DNA from: Pseudoramibacter porci
Lineage (GTDB): Bacteria; Bacillota; Clostridia; Eubacteriales; Eubacteriaceae
Direction: 5' to 3'
Assembly: GCF_009696145.1 (NCBI RefSeq)
Contig: NZ_VUMO01000003.1
Coordinates: 124,001-188,000, forward strand
DNA length: 64,000 bases
Shown here: piece by piece, positions 41,485-50,374 of the stretch
Position numbering within the stretch: the stretch's first letter is position 1
How the letters are laid out: each line of letters starts with the position of its first letter
Notes under the pieces: generated by a model
What the model was told of the DNA's origin: nothing
Database searches by the model: none
The model's input: only the letters and a program-made list of their open reading frames with translations
Position numbers and translations under genes: made by a program

Positions 41485-43095
41485 CTAAATGAGCACGACA
41501 ATAAGAGAGATGACGCCGACGACCACCGCCGCCGTTATGGCGACCCCCATCACCTTCTTGAGGACTTCCCCTTCTTTGCCGAGGATGCCCGCTGTCGTCG
41601 TCCCGAGGATGATTTTCGACGGGCTGATCGCCGCGCCGATGGATGCGCCGGCGGTCTGCGCCGCGAGGACAATGGCCGGGCTGACGTGGAGCAGCTTGGC
41701 CGAGGCCATTTGGAAATTGCCGAACAGAATATTCGAGCTCATGTTCGAAGCCGTCATAAACGTGCCGAGGAGCCCAACGAAGGGCGCCAATGCCACGTAC
41801 GCTTTGCCAAGCACGCCGGAGATCCCTTCCGCGAGGACGATTGTCTGGCCCGTACCGCCCATGATTTTCGACATGATGACCAGTCCGACCACCGCAATGC
41901 CCGAGGGCATCGTCATCGCGATACTCCCCGAGAAGACCCGGCCGGTGCCGCCGGATTTGATCCAGCCCCTGCGCTTATAATACACCAGGCCGACCACCGC
42001 CGACAGGAACAGGAAAAAGCTCGCGTGGGACAGCGGTGCAAAGGCCGAATAAGACGGCACCGCCGCCGTGGTGTAGCCGTAGCCGGTGACTTCCTTCGGG
42101 AAGGACAGCCCGATCGTGAAGGCTGAAGCAGCCTTGTGAATCGGCGGCACCAGCAGCACGATCAGCGTCACGGCCGAAAGAAACACGTAGGGAATAAAGG
42201 CGTGCACCAATGTCATCCCTTCCGGCAGGGCCGCGTTTTCGGTTTTCGCGGCCTTCCGATTCATAATCGGCGAGTCGTCAATGCGCCACGGTTCCCGGTA
42301 ATCCTTCATCCGGCCGAGCAGGAAAATGACCACCAGCGCGATAAGTGACGGGAAGAAACAGCACAGCGTCGTGTTCACCTGAGACAGGAGAAATTCGCCG
42401 CCGCCCTGAATCGTCGAGAGAATCATCACAGCCTTGAAGCCCTTGCGCACCGCTTTGCCCTTGCCGTAAAACCAGCAGATGATAAATCCGGTTGCGATAT
42501 CCCAGAGCCAGAGGAAGAGCGACGCCCAGGAAGCCGCCTTCCAGTACATCGCGGAACCGACGGTCAGCCCGCCGAAATTGGCCAGCGCGTCCCAGGCCGC
42601 CGCCAATGTCCCGAAGGTGTTGCCCCAGGCCTGGCAGATCAGCGGCATGATGACCGCCCAAACCGGGCCGACGCCGATGCCGATGAGCAGCGGCGCGCCG
42701 ACCGCCACCGGCACGCCAAAACCAGTGATCCCCTGAAGGAAGCTTTCGAAGACCCAGCCCATCGCTAAAATCTGAAGCAGTTCGTTGGGTAAAAGCCGCT
42801 GCATCCCGTCGCGGATCACGCCGTAGGCGCCGGCCTCATCGCCGACGTGGTAGAGCAGAATGGCGGCCCAGATGATCAGCAGAATGATCACTGCGTCCCA
42901 CACGCCCTTGGCCATCTCCGAGGCCACCAGACTGATATTCGCCCGATAAAAGACGAACCCGGTGATGACCGTGATCACCACGCCCACCGCCGAGGCCTCT
43001 GCGGCGCCCCAATGGCATTTGACCATCAGGAAAATCAGCACGACGATTGGCAGAAAGGCCATCGCCCACGTCAGAAAATTCACTGGAATATGCAT
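41485..43095 (-). CDS. LctP-family (L-lactate permease) transporter
   Basis: A 536-residue permease with about 13 helices. FESFLQGITGFGVPVAVGAPLLIGIG (about 118-143) and the APFVGLLGTFMTASNMSSNILFGNFQ late repeat are LctP family marks. Family members move lactate, glycolate and similar 2-hydroxy acids. Here it lies inside the allantoate operon. Oxamate, the expected end product, is a close structural analogue of lactate and pyruvate, so oxamate export is an attractive inference; uptake of a ureide is the alternative. AAAGGAG precedes the ATG. Confidence 0.85.
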   Translation of the reverse strand: MHIPVNFLTWAMAFLPIVVLIFLMVKCHWGAAEASAVGVVITVITGFVFYRANISLVASEMAKGVWDAVIILLIIWAAILLYHVGDEAGAYGVIRDGMQRLLPNELLQILAMGWVFESFLQGITGFGVPVAVGAPLLIGIGVGPVWAVIMPLICQAWGNTFGTLAAAWDALANFGGLTVGSAMYWKAASWASLFLWLWDIATGFIICWFYGKGKAVRKGFKAVMILSTIQGGGEFLLSQVNTTLCCFFPSLIALVVIFLLGRMKDYREPWRIDDSPIMNRKAAKTENAALPEGMTLVHAFIPYVFLSAVTLIVLLVPPIHKAASAFTIGLSFPKEVTGYGYTTAAVPSYSAFAPLSHASFFLFLSAVVGLVYYKRRGWIKSGGTGRVFSGSIAMTMPSGIAVVGLVIMSKIMGGTGQTIVLAEGISGVLGKAYVALAPFVGLLGTFMTASNMSSNILFGNFQMASAKLLHVSPAIVLAAQTAGASIGAAISPSKIILGTTTAGILGKEGEVLKKVMGVAITAAVVVGVISLIVVLI

Positions 43096-43159
43096 GCTCG
43101 CTCCTTTACGCTTCCTATTATACTATATTGTCACTTTTGTGTCTTAAAGTTTTATCCAT

Positions 43160-44098
43160 TTAATTGGATGTGTCGGTGATGACCGTGCCGGTCTTGCCGG
43201 CCAGGCCGTCTTCTGCCTTGTCGAGAAGGGTAATTAAAGATTTGCGCCCCGGACCGCTTTCGGCGAAGCGCACCGCCGCTTCAACCTTCGGCAGCATGGA
43301 ACCGGGGGCAAATTCCCCGGCCGCCATATATTTTTTCGCTTCATCGGTGCTCAGGGTGCTGAGCCATTTTTGGTCTGGCTTGCCAAAATGCACGGCCACT
43401 TTTTCAACCGCTGTGAGAATGACGAGTTCGTCGGCGTCGAGTTTTTCAGCCAGCAATGCGCTGACGCCGTCCTTGTCGATCACGGCGTTGACGCCTTCGA
43501 GCCGTCCGTCTTTGCAGATCACCGGGATGCCGCCACCGCCGCAGGTGATGACGATGTGCCCGGCCGAAAGCAGGGTCTTGATCGTCAAAAGCTCGCGAAT
43601 GCGTTTGGGCTTCGGCGAGGCGACCACCTCGCGCCAGCCGCGCCCGGCGTCTTCAATCACGTCGATGCCCTGAGCGGCTTTCGCCTTGGCTTGTTCTTCG
43701 CCCATGAATTTGCCAATGGGCTTGGAGGGATGATCAAAGGCGGGATCCTTCGGATCGACTTCCACCTGGGATAAAATCGTCGAGACTTTTTTATCCATCC
43801 CTCTGCGCGCCAATTCGTCCTTGATCGCGTTCTGCAGATCGATGCCGATGTAGCCTTGACTCATAGCCACGCTGTAGGGCAGCGGGATCGGACCGTCCCC
43901 TTTGGCCGCCGCGGCGTCCATCGCGTCCTGAATCATGCCCACCTGCGGGCCGTTGCCGTGGGTGATGACGAGGGCATATCCGTCTGCCGCGAGATCGACA
44001 ATGACGCGGGCGGTCCCTGCCACGGCCGCCTTTTGCTCGGCAACATTATTGCCAAGCGCGTTGCCGCCGAGGGCGATGACGACTGTTCGTTGTTCCAT
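43160..44098 (-). CDS. arcC: carbamate kinase
   Basis: A 312-residue amino-acid-kinase-fold enzyme. VIALGGNALG opens the nucleotide-binding region and GNGPQVG near 50 is the carbamate kinase hallmark; ITCGGGGIPV near 203 is also conserved. It forms ATP from carbamoyl phosphate and ADP. The neighbouring FdrA-YlbE protein should supply carbamoyl phosphate from oxalurate, so in function it matches the E. coli allantoin-operon kinase (YbcF/AllK). The ATG at 44098 follows AAGGAGAGAGG. Confidence 0.93.
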   Translation of the reverse strand: MEQRTVVIALGGNALGNNVAEQKAAVAGTARVIVDLAADGYALVITHGNGPQVGMIQDAMDAAAAKGDGPIPLPYSVAMSQGYIGIDLQNAIKDELARRGMDKKVSTILSQVEVDPKDPAFDHPSKPIGKFMGEEQAKAKAAQGIDVIEDAGRGWREVVASPKPKRIRELLTIKTLLSAGHIVITCGGGGIPVICKDGRLEGVNAVIDKDGVSALLAEKLDADELVILTAVEKVAVHFGKPDQKWLSTLSTDEAKKYMAAGEFAPGSMLPKVEAAVRFAESGPGRKSLITLLDKAEDGLAGKTGTVITDTSN

Positions 44099-44146
44099 TT
44101 CCTCTCTCCTTCGATACCGTTTTGTAAATGCCAAAATATTAAAGGG

Positions 44147-44162
44147 GGCGGCTCACGCCGCC
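44147..44162. terminator. hairpin between fdrA-ylbE and arcC
   Basis: GGCGGC/GCCGCC with GTGA loop on the minus strand, followed by CCCTTTAATATTTT. A weak T tract; it may attenuate or protect the transcript end. Confidence 0.35.
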
Positions 44163-44168
44163 GCACCT

Positions 44169-47100
44169 TTAGTCTTCATATCCTAATTTCTTTGCGTACG
44201 CTAAAATTGCTTTTTTAAAGCATTCAATCGGCGGATGGACCGTACCGGCGCCGATCTGGCCGTAACCCGGAATCTTGTGGGCAATCCCGGTGTTAATCAC
44301 CGGTGTGATGTCCTTTTCGACGACGAGTCTGGCGTCGAGGCCGAGGCAGGTGCCCTTGAAGTTCCAAGTCGGAATGATGTAGTTCGGGTTGTGTGCGATG
44401 GTGATTTCGGTCATGGTGTTGCTCGTGCGCAGGGCGTCTTCGTAACCGCCTGCACCGACAAACCGCGTCACCGCCGGCGCGGCAATCATCGCCATTCCGC
44501 CGACGCCGACGGTTTCAGTAATGGCCGAGTCGCCGATATCCGGGCAGGCGTCTTCGCCGTCGTAGCCGGTGAAGTACAGCCCCTGCGGCGTGTTGACCGG
44601 TCCGGTGAACCAGGTATCGCCCATGCCGGCGATGCGGATGCCGAAGTCCACACCGTTGCGGCACATCGCGGTGACAACCGTACCTTCAGTGACCTTGCGG
44701 GCGCCATCCATGATGGCCTTGCCTGTCGCCATCATGATGTTCAGGAAGAACTGATCGGTATCCGCGAGGAATTGGATCACGTCGATTTTATCCTGTTCGT
44801 CCATGTCGAGGGCGGTAATTGCCGGCGCCACTTCCTTGAGGAAGACCAGAGACGCTGCAATGTTGCGCTGATGGAATTCGTCGCCCATGGCGATGGCTTT
44901 GGCGATCATCGGATTCACAGCCAGGCCGTTTTCCTTCGTCTTCAATGCCCGGCTCAAAGTCGGCCCGAGGACGTCGCGCATCCAGCGCAGACGGTCGACG
45001 ACTTCTTGCGAGTAGGCGCCGAAGCGCAGGACTTTGCCGATGCCTTCGTTCATCGTGCAGTACGCGCGGTTGCCGTCGGTTTCATTTTCGACGACCCACA
45101 CCGGCATGTGCGCCGTGGTGATCCCGCCCATGGGGCCGACCGCGTTAACGTGATGGCACGGGATAAAGCGGATTTCGCCGGATTCGAGGAGACGCTTGGC
45201 GTCTTCTTCGTTATCGGCCCATTCTTCGAAAAGTACACCCCCGATGCAGGAGCCCTGCACGGTCGGCGGCATTTTATCGTAAGTGATAGGCGGTCCAGCG
45301 TGGAGGATCGTCTTGTGATCGGTGTTCAGTTCCGGAATGACCGACATCGCCGGTACATTGTCTTTCAACACCGGCTGCGCGGCGACGACTTTCGCGATGA
45401 CTTTCTGATTCATGTCGTCGACGGTTTCTCCGCCTTCAGTATAGCTTCTCAGGAAGTTGAGCACGGAGATCATTTCCAAATCGCCGCCGGCCGGCGGGGC
45501 CCAGTCGAATTGAACGGTTTCGCATCCGAAATCCGCGCAGACATCCGCAAAGCTCTTCAGACCGATATTGATGACCTTCGGCTTGCTCTTGAGCATGGCG
45601 ACCAATTTGTCAGACGGGGTGCCCGGTTTGACGTCCGACTGGCGTCTCGGGACGGTCGGTTTTTCAGGTTCGTCAAAGTCGAGGCCGATGGCGTGGATGG
45701 CCGCCTGGCAGGCCAGCTTGTTGGTTTCACAGACGACGACGCCAGCGTCTTTGAGTTTCTTGACCGTTTCGTCGTAATCCTGGAAATCCCGGCGGGTGCC
45801 GCATACGGTCGAGACAAACACGATCTTGCGCCCTTCCGCTTCGGCCTTAGCCTGTAAGTTTTTAATCGTCGGAATCAATGCGCCGGCCATGTCGGCGTGG
45901 GAGCCGTAGCCCAGCATGACGTCAAACAAAATGACACCGGTGGCCGGATCGTCAAGGGCTTCTTCCATGCATTCGATACGCTTGGCTGGATCGATCATCG
46001 GGTGCGGGTGGCCCTGGGTGTAGACGTCGTCGCCGAGGTCAACCACCACGTGGCCGTCGTGCTGGAGCATAAAGCCTTCTGCCTTTTCCGGCGGAATCTT
46101 CAAGTCTAATGCGTCTTTAATGAGCATGGCCGCTTCGTTGGCCAGGGTGCCGCCGGAATAATACGCCTTGATCGCCTTGTGATCCGCTGCGTCAAATACA
46201 TCGCCGACTGCGATTGGCACTTGGCCGTCCGCAACCCTTTCCCCGCGCACGAGAGCGACCGCCAGACGCGCCGCTTCGTCCAAGGTGTAGCAGTGGTAGA
46301 AGTTATCTTCGTTTTCTTCAGGCTTTTCGCCGAGGAATAAGGTGATCACCGGCTTTTTGCAGACGCTCAGACGGTTTTCGATCTTGTCGCGGACCGCTTT
46401 TGCCGGCGGTTTGGAGAGCACGATCATAACTTTGACCGCGTCGTCCTGTTCCATCGCGTCGATCATGTCCATGACGGTGATCCCGCCAACGGCTTCGGAT
46501 AAATCGCGCCCGCCGGTGCCGATGGCGTTGGTGACCCCTTCGCCGAGACGGTCGATGATGCAGGTCAGTTCCTGAATCCCGGTGCCCGACGCGCCGATGA
46601 TCCCGATGGAACCCTTGCCGACGCTGTTGGTGAAGGCGATGGGCACGCCGTCGATGATGCCGGTACCGCAGTCCGGCCCCATGACACACAGGCCTTTTTC
46701 GTGAGCTTTTTGTTTGAGCGCCGTTTCCTGTTCGATGGTAACGTTGTCTGAGAACATGAAGACGTTGAGCCCTTCATCCAGTGCGCGGTCCCCTTCGAGG
46801 GCGGCGTAAGCGCCTGGGATCGAGATCACCGCGAGGTTCGCGTCCGGCAATTCGCTCATAGCGCCTTCCCAGGATTTTACACTCTGGTCTTCGGCTTTGG
46901 CGCTGTCCGTCGACTGATCTTCAAAGAAAGCTTCGGCCATGGTTTTCATCTGGTCCAGCAGGCCGTCGTCTTCGATATCCGCGACGATGACCATGTCGTT
47001 GGCCGTCGCGTCGTCGAGTTCAGCGGTCTGAAGGCCGGCCCGGGCAAAGATATCTTTGTTGGCCGGTGTGGCCATCATGACCTGAACCTTTTTGACGCCG

Positions 47101-47183
47101 TCCAATTTCGACAATTCGTTGGTCAAGAGCATTAACATCACGGAATCATGATAGCTGCCCTTTTCCACAAGTGTTTTTAACAT
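44169..47183 (-). CDS. fused FdrA-YlbE (AllF-AllG) oxamate carbamoyltransferase protein
   Basis: A 1004-residue fusion. Residues 1 to about 510 are FdrA: an N-terminal part, then CoA-ligase-like domains (GPDCGTGIIDGVPIAFTN, GIIGASGTGIQELTCIIDRLGEG with the SucD-like loop, and a SucC-like half with GYGSHADMAGALIP). From about 535 to the end is a DUF1116/YlbE domain (GGVLFEEWADN, HHVNAVGPMGGITTAHMPV, NGVDFGIRIAGMGDTWFTGP, NPNYIIPTWNFKGTCLGLDA). In E. coli separate FdrA, YlbE and YlbF (AllFGH) give oxamate carbamoyltransferase, turning oxalurate and phosphate into oxamate and carbamoyl phosphate. No frameshift is seen at the join. A YlbF/AllH gene is absent here. Confidence 0.88.
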   Translation of the reverse strand: MLKTLVEKGSYHDSVMLMLLTNELSKLDGVKKVQVMMATPANKDIFARAGLQTAELDDATANDMVIVADIEDDGLLDQMKTMAEAFFEDQSTDSAKAEDQSVKSWEGAMSELPDANLAVISIPGAYAALEGDRALDEGLNVFMFSDNVTIEQETALKQKAHEKGLCVMGPDCGTGIIDGVPIAFTNSVGKGSIGIIGASGTGIQELTCIIDRLGEGVTNAIGTGGRDLSEAVGGITVMDMIDAMEQDDAVKVMIVLSKPPAKAVRDKIENRLSVCKKPVITLFLGEKPEENEDNFYHCYTLDEAARLAVALVRGERVADGQVPIAVGDVFDAADHKAIKAYYSGGTLANEAAMLIKDALDLKIPPEKAEGFMLQHDGHVVVDLGDDVYTQGHPHPMIDPAKRIECMEEALDDPATGVILFDVMLGYGSHADMAGALIPTIKNLQAKAEAEGRKIVFVSTVCGTRRDFQDYDETVKKLKDAGVVVCETNKLACQAAIHAIGLDFDEPEKPTVPRRQSDVKPGTPSDKLVAMLKSKPKVINIGLKSFADVCADFGCETVQFDWAPPAGGDLEMISVLNFLRSYTEGGETVDDMNQKVIAKVVAAQPVLKDNVPAMSVIPELNTDHKTILHAGPPITYDKMPPTVQGSCIGGVLFEEWADNEEDAKRLLESGEIRFIPCHHVNAVGPMGGITTAHMPVWVVENETDGNRAYCTMNEGIGKVLRFGAYSQEVVDRLRWMRDVLGPTLSRALKTKENGLAVNPMIAKAIAMGDEFHQRNIAASLVFLKEVAPAITALDMDEQDKIDVIQFLADTDQFFLNIMMATGKAIMDGARKVTEGTVVTAMCRNGVDFGIRIAGMGDTWFTGPVNTPQGLYFTGYDGEDACPDIGDSAITETVGVGGMAMIAAPAVTRFVGAGGYEDALRTSNTMTEITIAHNPNYIIPTWNFKGTCLGLDARLVVEKDITPVINTGIAHKIPGYGQIGAGTVHPPIECFKKAILAYAKKLGYED

Positions 47184-47218
47184 TGATTTCTCCTTCTCTC
47201 TGACGCAGAACCGATGGC

Positions 47219-48271
47219 TTATTCGGCAAACCGGTTTTTATGATCGTAGCGGTTGTAGTGAATGTCGTCGCTCTTGAGATATTTGACAATATCGTCGACG
47301 ATTTCGATGCCGCCCTGCGCGTAGGCCTTATCTTTGCGGATGTTAGCCCGTTCGCCCGGGTAGTACACCTGATCGTAGCCCGGTGCCGTCGGGATGTCGT
47401 GGAGTTCGTCGAGAGACTGGCTCACCGCCTTGAGGAAAGCGTCCTTGCCGCAGAAGCGGTCCGGATCGACGACGATGTGCAACTGGCCGAGGTCGCGCCC
47501 TTTCGACAGATCATGGTACATGGAGCTGACGTGGCCGCCGAAGGGCACACCAGTCAGAATGCCGGAGAAAATATCGACCATCATCATCAGGCCGTAGCCC
47601 TTGGCGCCGGCAATCGGCAGCAGCGCGTTGACTTTGTTCGGATCCGTCACCGGAACCCCTTTTTCATCCACGGCCCAAGTGTCTGGAATGGATTCGCCGC
47701 GGGAGCGCTTATCGAGAATTTTGCCCCAGGCCTGAACTGTCGTCGCCATATCGAAAACGACGGTGCGGCCATCCGCTGACGGCGCTGCAAAGGAAATGGG
47801 GTTCGTGCCGTAATAGGGTTCGGTCCCGCCAACCGGCACGGCCATTGGGTCGGACTGGCACATTGAAATGGCAGCCAGGCCTTCTTCTGCAGCCATTTCG
47901 GTGTAATAACCGATGGAGCCGCTGTGGGAGAGGCGGCGCATCCCGACGATGGCGACGCCGTTTTCCTTCGCCAATTCGATGGCGTGTTCCATACCGCGTT
48001 TTGCGACGACGTAGCCGATGCCGTTGTCCCCGTCCAGCATGCCGCTGCAGGGGCCGGTCTGTTTCCACGTCATTTTCGGATCAACGGTGATGCCGCCCTT
48101 GGCGATGCGTTCGCTGTAATATTCAACGCGGACTGAACCGTGGGAGTGATAGCCCCGTTCGTCCGACCAGGTTAAAATTTCAGCAGTGGTGTCCGCGTCG
48201 TCTTCGTGCAGGCCTGCCGCCATCAATTTGTTTTTCATCAATGATTTGAGTTCGTCTCTCGATAATCGCAT
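47219..48271 (-). CDS. allD: ureidoglycolate dehydrogenase
   Basis: A 350-residue NAD(P)-dependent enzyme of the Ldh_2 (malate/lactate/ureidoglycolate dehydrogenase) fold, unlike Rossmann lactate dehydrogenases. DERGYHSHGSVRV, MRRLSHSGSIGYYTEMA, YGTNPISFAAPSADG and GYGLMMMVDIFSGILTG are characteristic. It oxidises ureidoglycolate to oxalurate. Length equals E. coli AllD. GGGAGG precedes the ATG. Lactate/malate activity is the generic alternative, but the neighbours decide. Confidence 0.9.
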   Translation of the reverse strand: MRLSRDELKSLMKNKLMAAGLHEDDADTTAEILTWSDERGYHSHGSVRVEYYSERIAKGGITVDPKMTWKQTGPCSGMLDGDNGIGYVVAKRGMEHAIELAKENGVAIVGMRRLSHSGSIGYYTEMAAEEGLAAISMCQSDPMAVPVGGTEPYYGTNPISFAAPSADGRTVVFDMATTVQAWGKILDKRSRGESIPDTWAVDEKGVPVTDPNKVNALLPIAGAKGYGLMMMVDIFSGILTGVPFGGHVSSMYHDLSKGRDLGQLHIVVDPDRFCGKDAFLKAVSQSLDELHDIPTAPGYDQVYYPGERANIRKDKAYAQGGIEIVDDIVKYLKSDDIHYNRYDHKNRFAE

Positions 48272-48330
48272 TTGATCCTCCCTAGAATTTTCGAAGTTTG
48301 TGTTAATCGTTTAAATTTTAATCTAATTTA

Positions 48331-48359
48331 AAGCTCCGAAATTTTGTATTTCGGAGCTT
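48331..48359. terminator. hairpin between allE and allD
   Basis: A perfect 12-bp stem AAGCTCCGAAAT/ATTTCGGAGCTT with a five-base loop, with only a short T run. Probably partial termination or 3'-end protection that raises allE over the rest. Confidence 0.5.
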
Positions 48360-48378
48360 CGTCAAAAGTCCGTTTTAA

Positions 48379-49167
48379 TTAAAGCTGGACGTCGCGGTTG
48401 CAGTCTTTAGAGTAAATGTAGATGTAGTCTTCTGTGCCGACACCGTAGCAGCCCTGCGGAACGAAGGAATCCATGAAGACGTAATCGCCAGCCTGCAGCG
48501 GCATCCAGTCGCCGTCGAGGTTGTACATGCCCTTGCCCTGAAGGAAGTACATCGAGTGCTGCTGGATGTGCGTTTCCAGATAGCCGTGGGATGCGCCCGG
48601 TTCAAATTTTAAGAAGTGCATGTTGATGTCGAAGCCCAGATCTTCGCCGGCCGGCAGTAAATCTTTGCTTTGTGCATTTGTCATGCCTTCGTAATCCATG
48701 TAGGCGATGTCGTTGGCGTTGCCGACGACCGTGTGTGCGCTGTGGCCTTCCAGCGGAATGTAGCGTCTGCGGTAAACGTAAAGTTTAGCGTCTTCGCCGC
48801 TCTTATTTTCAAAAGTCATCGGCTTGTCTGCCGGGCTGTACATGTAACCGCCTTCAGTCAGATCTGCGGATTCATCTGCGTTTTTCACGCTCACTGCGCC
48901 GGAGATCACGTACAGGAAAGATTCGATGCCGTCGCCGCCGATGCCTGCTGCGTTTTTGCCGTCTGCGTGTGCAGTGACCAGATAATCCGCGAAGGTCGCG
49001 CCCATTTCAGGACAGCCGAGGATGGTAGTATCACAGTTTTCATAACCTGGGATCACGTTCTTGACCAATCCGTCCGGTTCGAGTACAACGTAGTTGTTTT
49101 TCTTGACAATAGAACGATTGTCCAAAAGCGATTCACGGTAACCTGTCTGATTGTTTAAATAACCCAT
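48379..49167 (-). CDS. allE: (S)-ureidoglycine aminohydrolase
   Basis: A 262-residue bicupin starting MGYLNNQTGYRESLL, very close to the E. coli AllE opening. The Mn-binding cupin in the second half has PGASHGYLETHIQQHSMYFLQG (His, Glu, His, Gln ligands) and the tail ends YIYSKDCNRDVQL as in E. coli. It releases ammonia from ureidoglycine to give S-ureidoglycolate. First gene of the locus, with GTGAGGAA eight bases before the ATG. Confidence 0.95.
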   Translation of the reverse strand: MGYLNNQTGYRESLLDNRSIVKKNNYVVLEPDGLVKNVIPGYENCDTTILGCPEMGATFADYLVTAHADGKNAAGIGGDGIESFLYVISGAVSVKNADESADLTEGGYMYSPADKPMTFENKSGEDAKLYVYRRRYIPLEGHSAHTVVGNANDIAYMDYEGMTNAQSKDLLPAGEDLGFDINMHFLKFEPGASHGYLETHIQQHSMYFLQGKGMYNLDGDWMPLQAGDYVFMDSFVPQGCYGVGTEDYIYIYSKDCNRDVQL

Positions 49168-49253
49168 AAAAGATTCCTCACTTTCTTGAGATCGAATACG
49201 GTCTCTTTCAACCTATTTTAAATTTTGATTTTATTCCGTAACCACAATTCTTT

Positions 49254-49267
49254 TGATAGGTCTATCA
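49254..49267. promoter_or_regulatory. operator-like inverted repeat TGATAG-N2-CTATCA before allE
   Basis: A perfect 14-bp dyad overlapping the allE -10 region. Good candidate site for the XRE-GntR regulator of the locus. Confidence 0.55.
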
Positions 49268-49292
49268 TGCCACGTTTGCGAAAAAAATGCAA
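49264..49292 (-). promoter_or_regulatory. allE promoter
   Basis: TTGCAT (49287-49292), 17 bases, CATGAT (49264-49269). The -10 is imperfect and overlaps the operator-like dyad. Confidence 0.5.
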
Positions 49293-49362
49293 GCGTATTT
49301 TAATAATTTTTTTAATTTTTTTGTTGTTTTTCAACCAGATTTTAATTCTTGGTTCAGAACAG

Positions 49363-49391
49363 TTGCATTTTAACTGAATCGGATATAAGAT
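49363..49391 (+). promoter_or_regulatory. promoter of the alpha/beta hydrolase gene
   Basis: TTGCAT (49363-49368), 17 bases, TAAGAT (49386-49391). Confidence 0.5.
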
Positions 49392-49468
49392 GGCAGGTAG
49401 AGGCTTAAGCCCACTGTGCTGCGGCCTGCACGACTTGTAAAAACATCGTCAAGAAAGGAGCGCGCACT

Positions 49469-50320
49469 ATGCAACGCGTAATTGATCTCAATCATCCCGA
49501 CTATACTAAAAAAGCTACAGTGTATTTCAATCCCGAAAAACCCGTCCAGGCGGCTGTCTTGTATTTTCACGGCGGCGGCCTGCTCTACGGGCAGCGCGAG
49601 GACCTGCCCGAAGCCCATATCGACGCCTTTACCGGTGCGGGTCTTGCCATCATCGCCTTCGACTACCCCCTGGCGCCGGCGGCCGATCTCGACATGATCC
49701 TCGCTGACGTTCGGGATTCGGCAAACACCTACATTCAGCATCCAGAAATGTTCGGGCTTAAAAAAAATCTCCCCTATTTTCTCTGGGGGCGCTCTGCCGG
49801 CGCTTACCTCGCTTTGATGACTGCCGCTTCCGCCGATCTCGCCGCGCCGCCGGCCGGCATCCTTTCTTATTACGGCTACGGCTTTTTAACCGACCGGTGG
49901 GATACCGATCCGTCGCCTTATTACCTCAGCCTGCCCCAAGTTTCAAAAGACGCCTTCGATGCCGTTCCTCAGGGCATCCACGCCGACGGCCCCATGGCCA
50001 CCCACTACAGCCTCTACGTCTACGCCAGACAGACCGGTGCCTGGCGCAGGCTCATCTACAAAGGGCGGGATAAATTCTTCTATTTGAACGACTCGCTGCG
50101 CCAGACCGACCAACTGCCGGCGCCGCTTTTCGCCGCCCACGCCATCGCCGATCCCGACGTGCCCTTTGCCGAATTCACCGCTTTGTGCAGCCAATATCAT
50201 CCCGAACGCTTTGTCGCCGCCGGCAATGTCCACGATTTCGACCGCGAAACCGGCACCCCTGCCGCAAAGGATGTGCTCAAAAAGAGCCTGGCCTTTATCG
50301 AAAACTGTCTCAAAGCTTAA
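49469..50320 (+). CDS. alpha/beta hydrolase (hormone-sensitive-lipase-like esterase)
   Basis: A 283-residue cytoplasmic hydrolase. HGGG (34-37) forms the oxyanion hole, GRSAG puts the nucleophile at Ser109, and the acid and His are in AIADPDVPF and GNVHDFDR near the end. It hydrolyses short acyl esters; the natural substrate is unknown. AAGGAG lies upstream of the ATG. It is convergent with the TetR gene and not obviously part of the ureide locus. Confidence 0.87.
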   Translation: MQRVIDLNHPDYTKKATVYFNPEKPVQAAVLYFHGGGLLYGQREDLPEAHIDAFTGAGLAIIAFDYPLAPAADLDMILADVRDSANTYIQHPEMFGLKKNLPYFLWGRSAGAYLALMTAASADLAAPPAGILSYYGYGFLTDRWDTDPSPYYLSLPQVSKDAFDAVPQGIHADGPMATHYSLYVYARQTGAWRRLIYKGRDKFFYLNDSLRQTDQLPAPLFAAHAIADPDVPFAEFTALCSQYHPERFVAAGNVHDFDRETGTPAAKDVLKKSLAFIENCLKA

Positions 50321-50330
50321 TCAACTAAAA

Positions 50331-50374
50331 AACGATGCCGGATATCCCATTTTGACATCCAGCATCGTTTTTTT
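50331..50374. terminator. bidirectional terminator
   Basis: AACGATGC-GGAT/ATCC-GCATCGTT hairpin with A-rich 5' flank and seven T, between the esterase and the TetR gene. Confidence 0.85.

Noticed and set aside
44169-47183. Fused FdrA-YlbE as a sequencing artefact joining two genes
   Set aside because: The join has no homopolymer run or frame change and codon use is continuous; no internal ribosome site with ATG was seen at the boundary.
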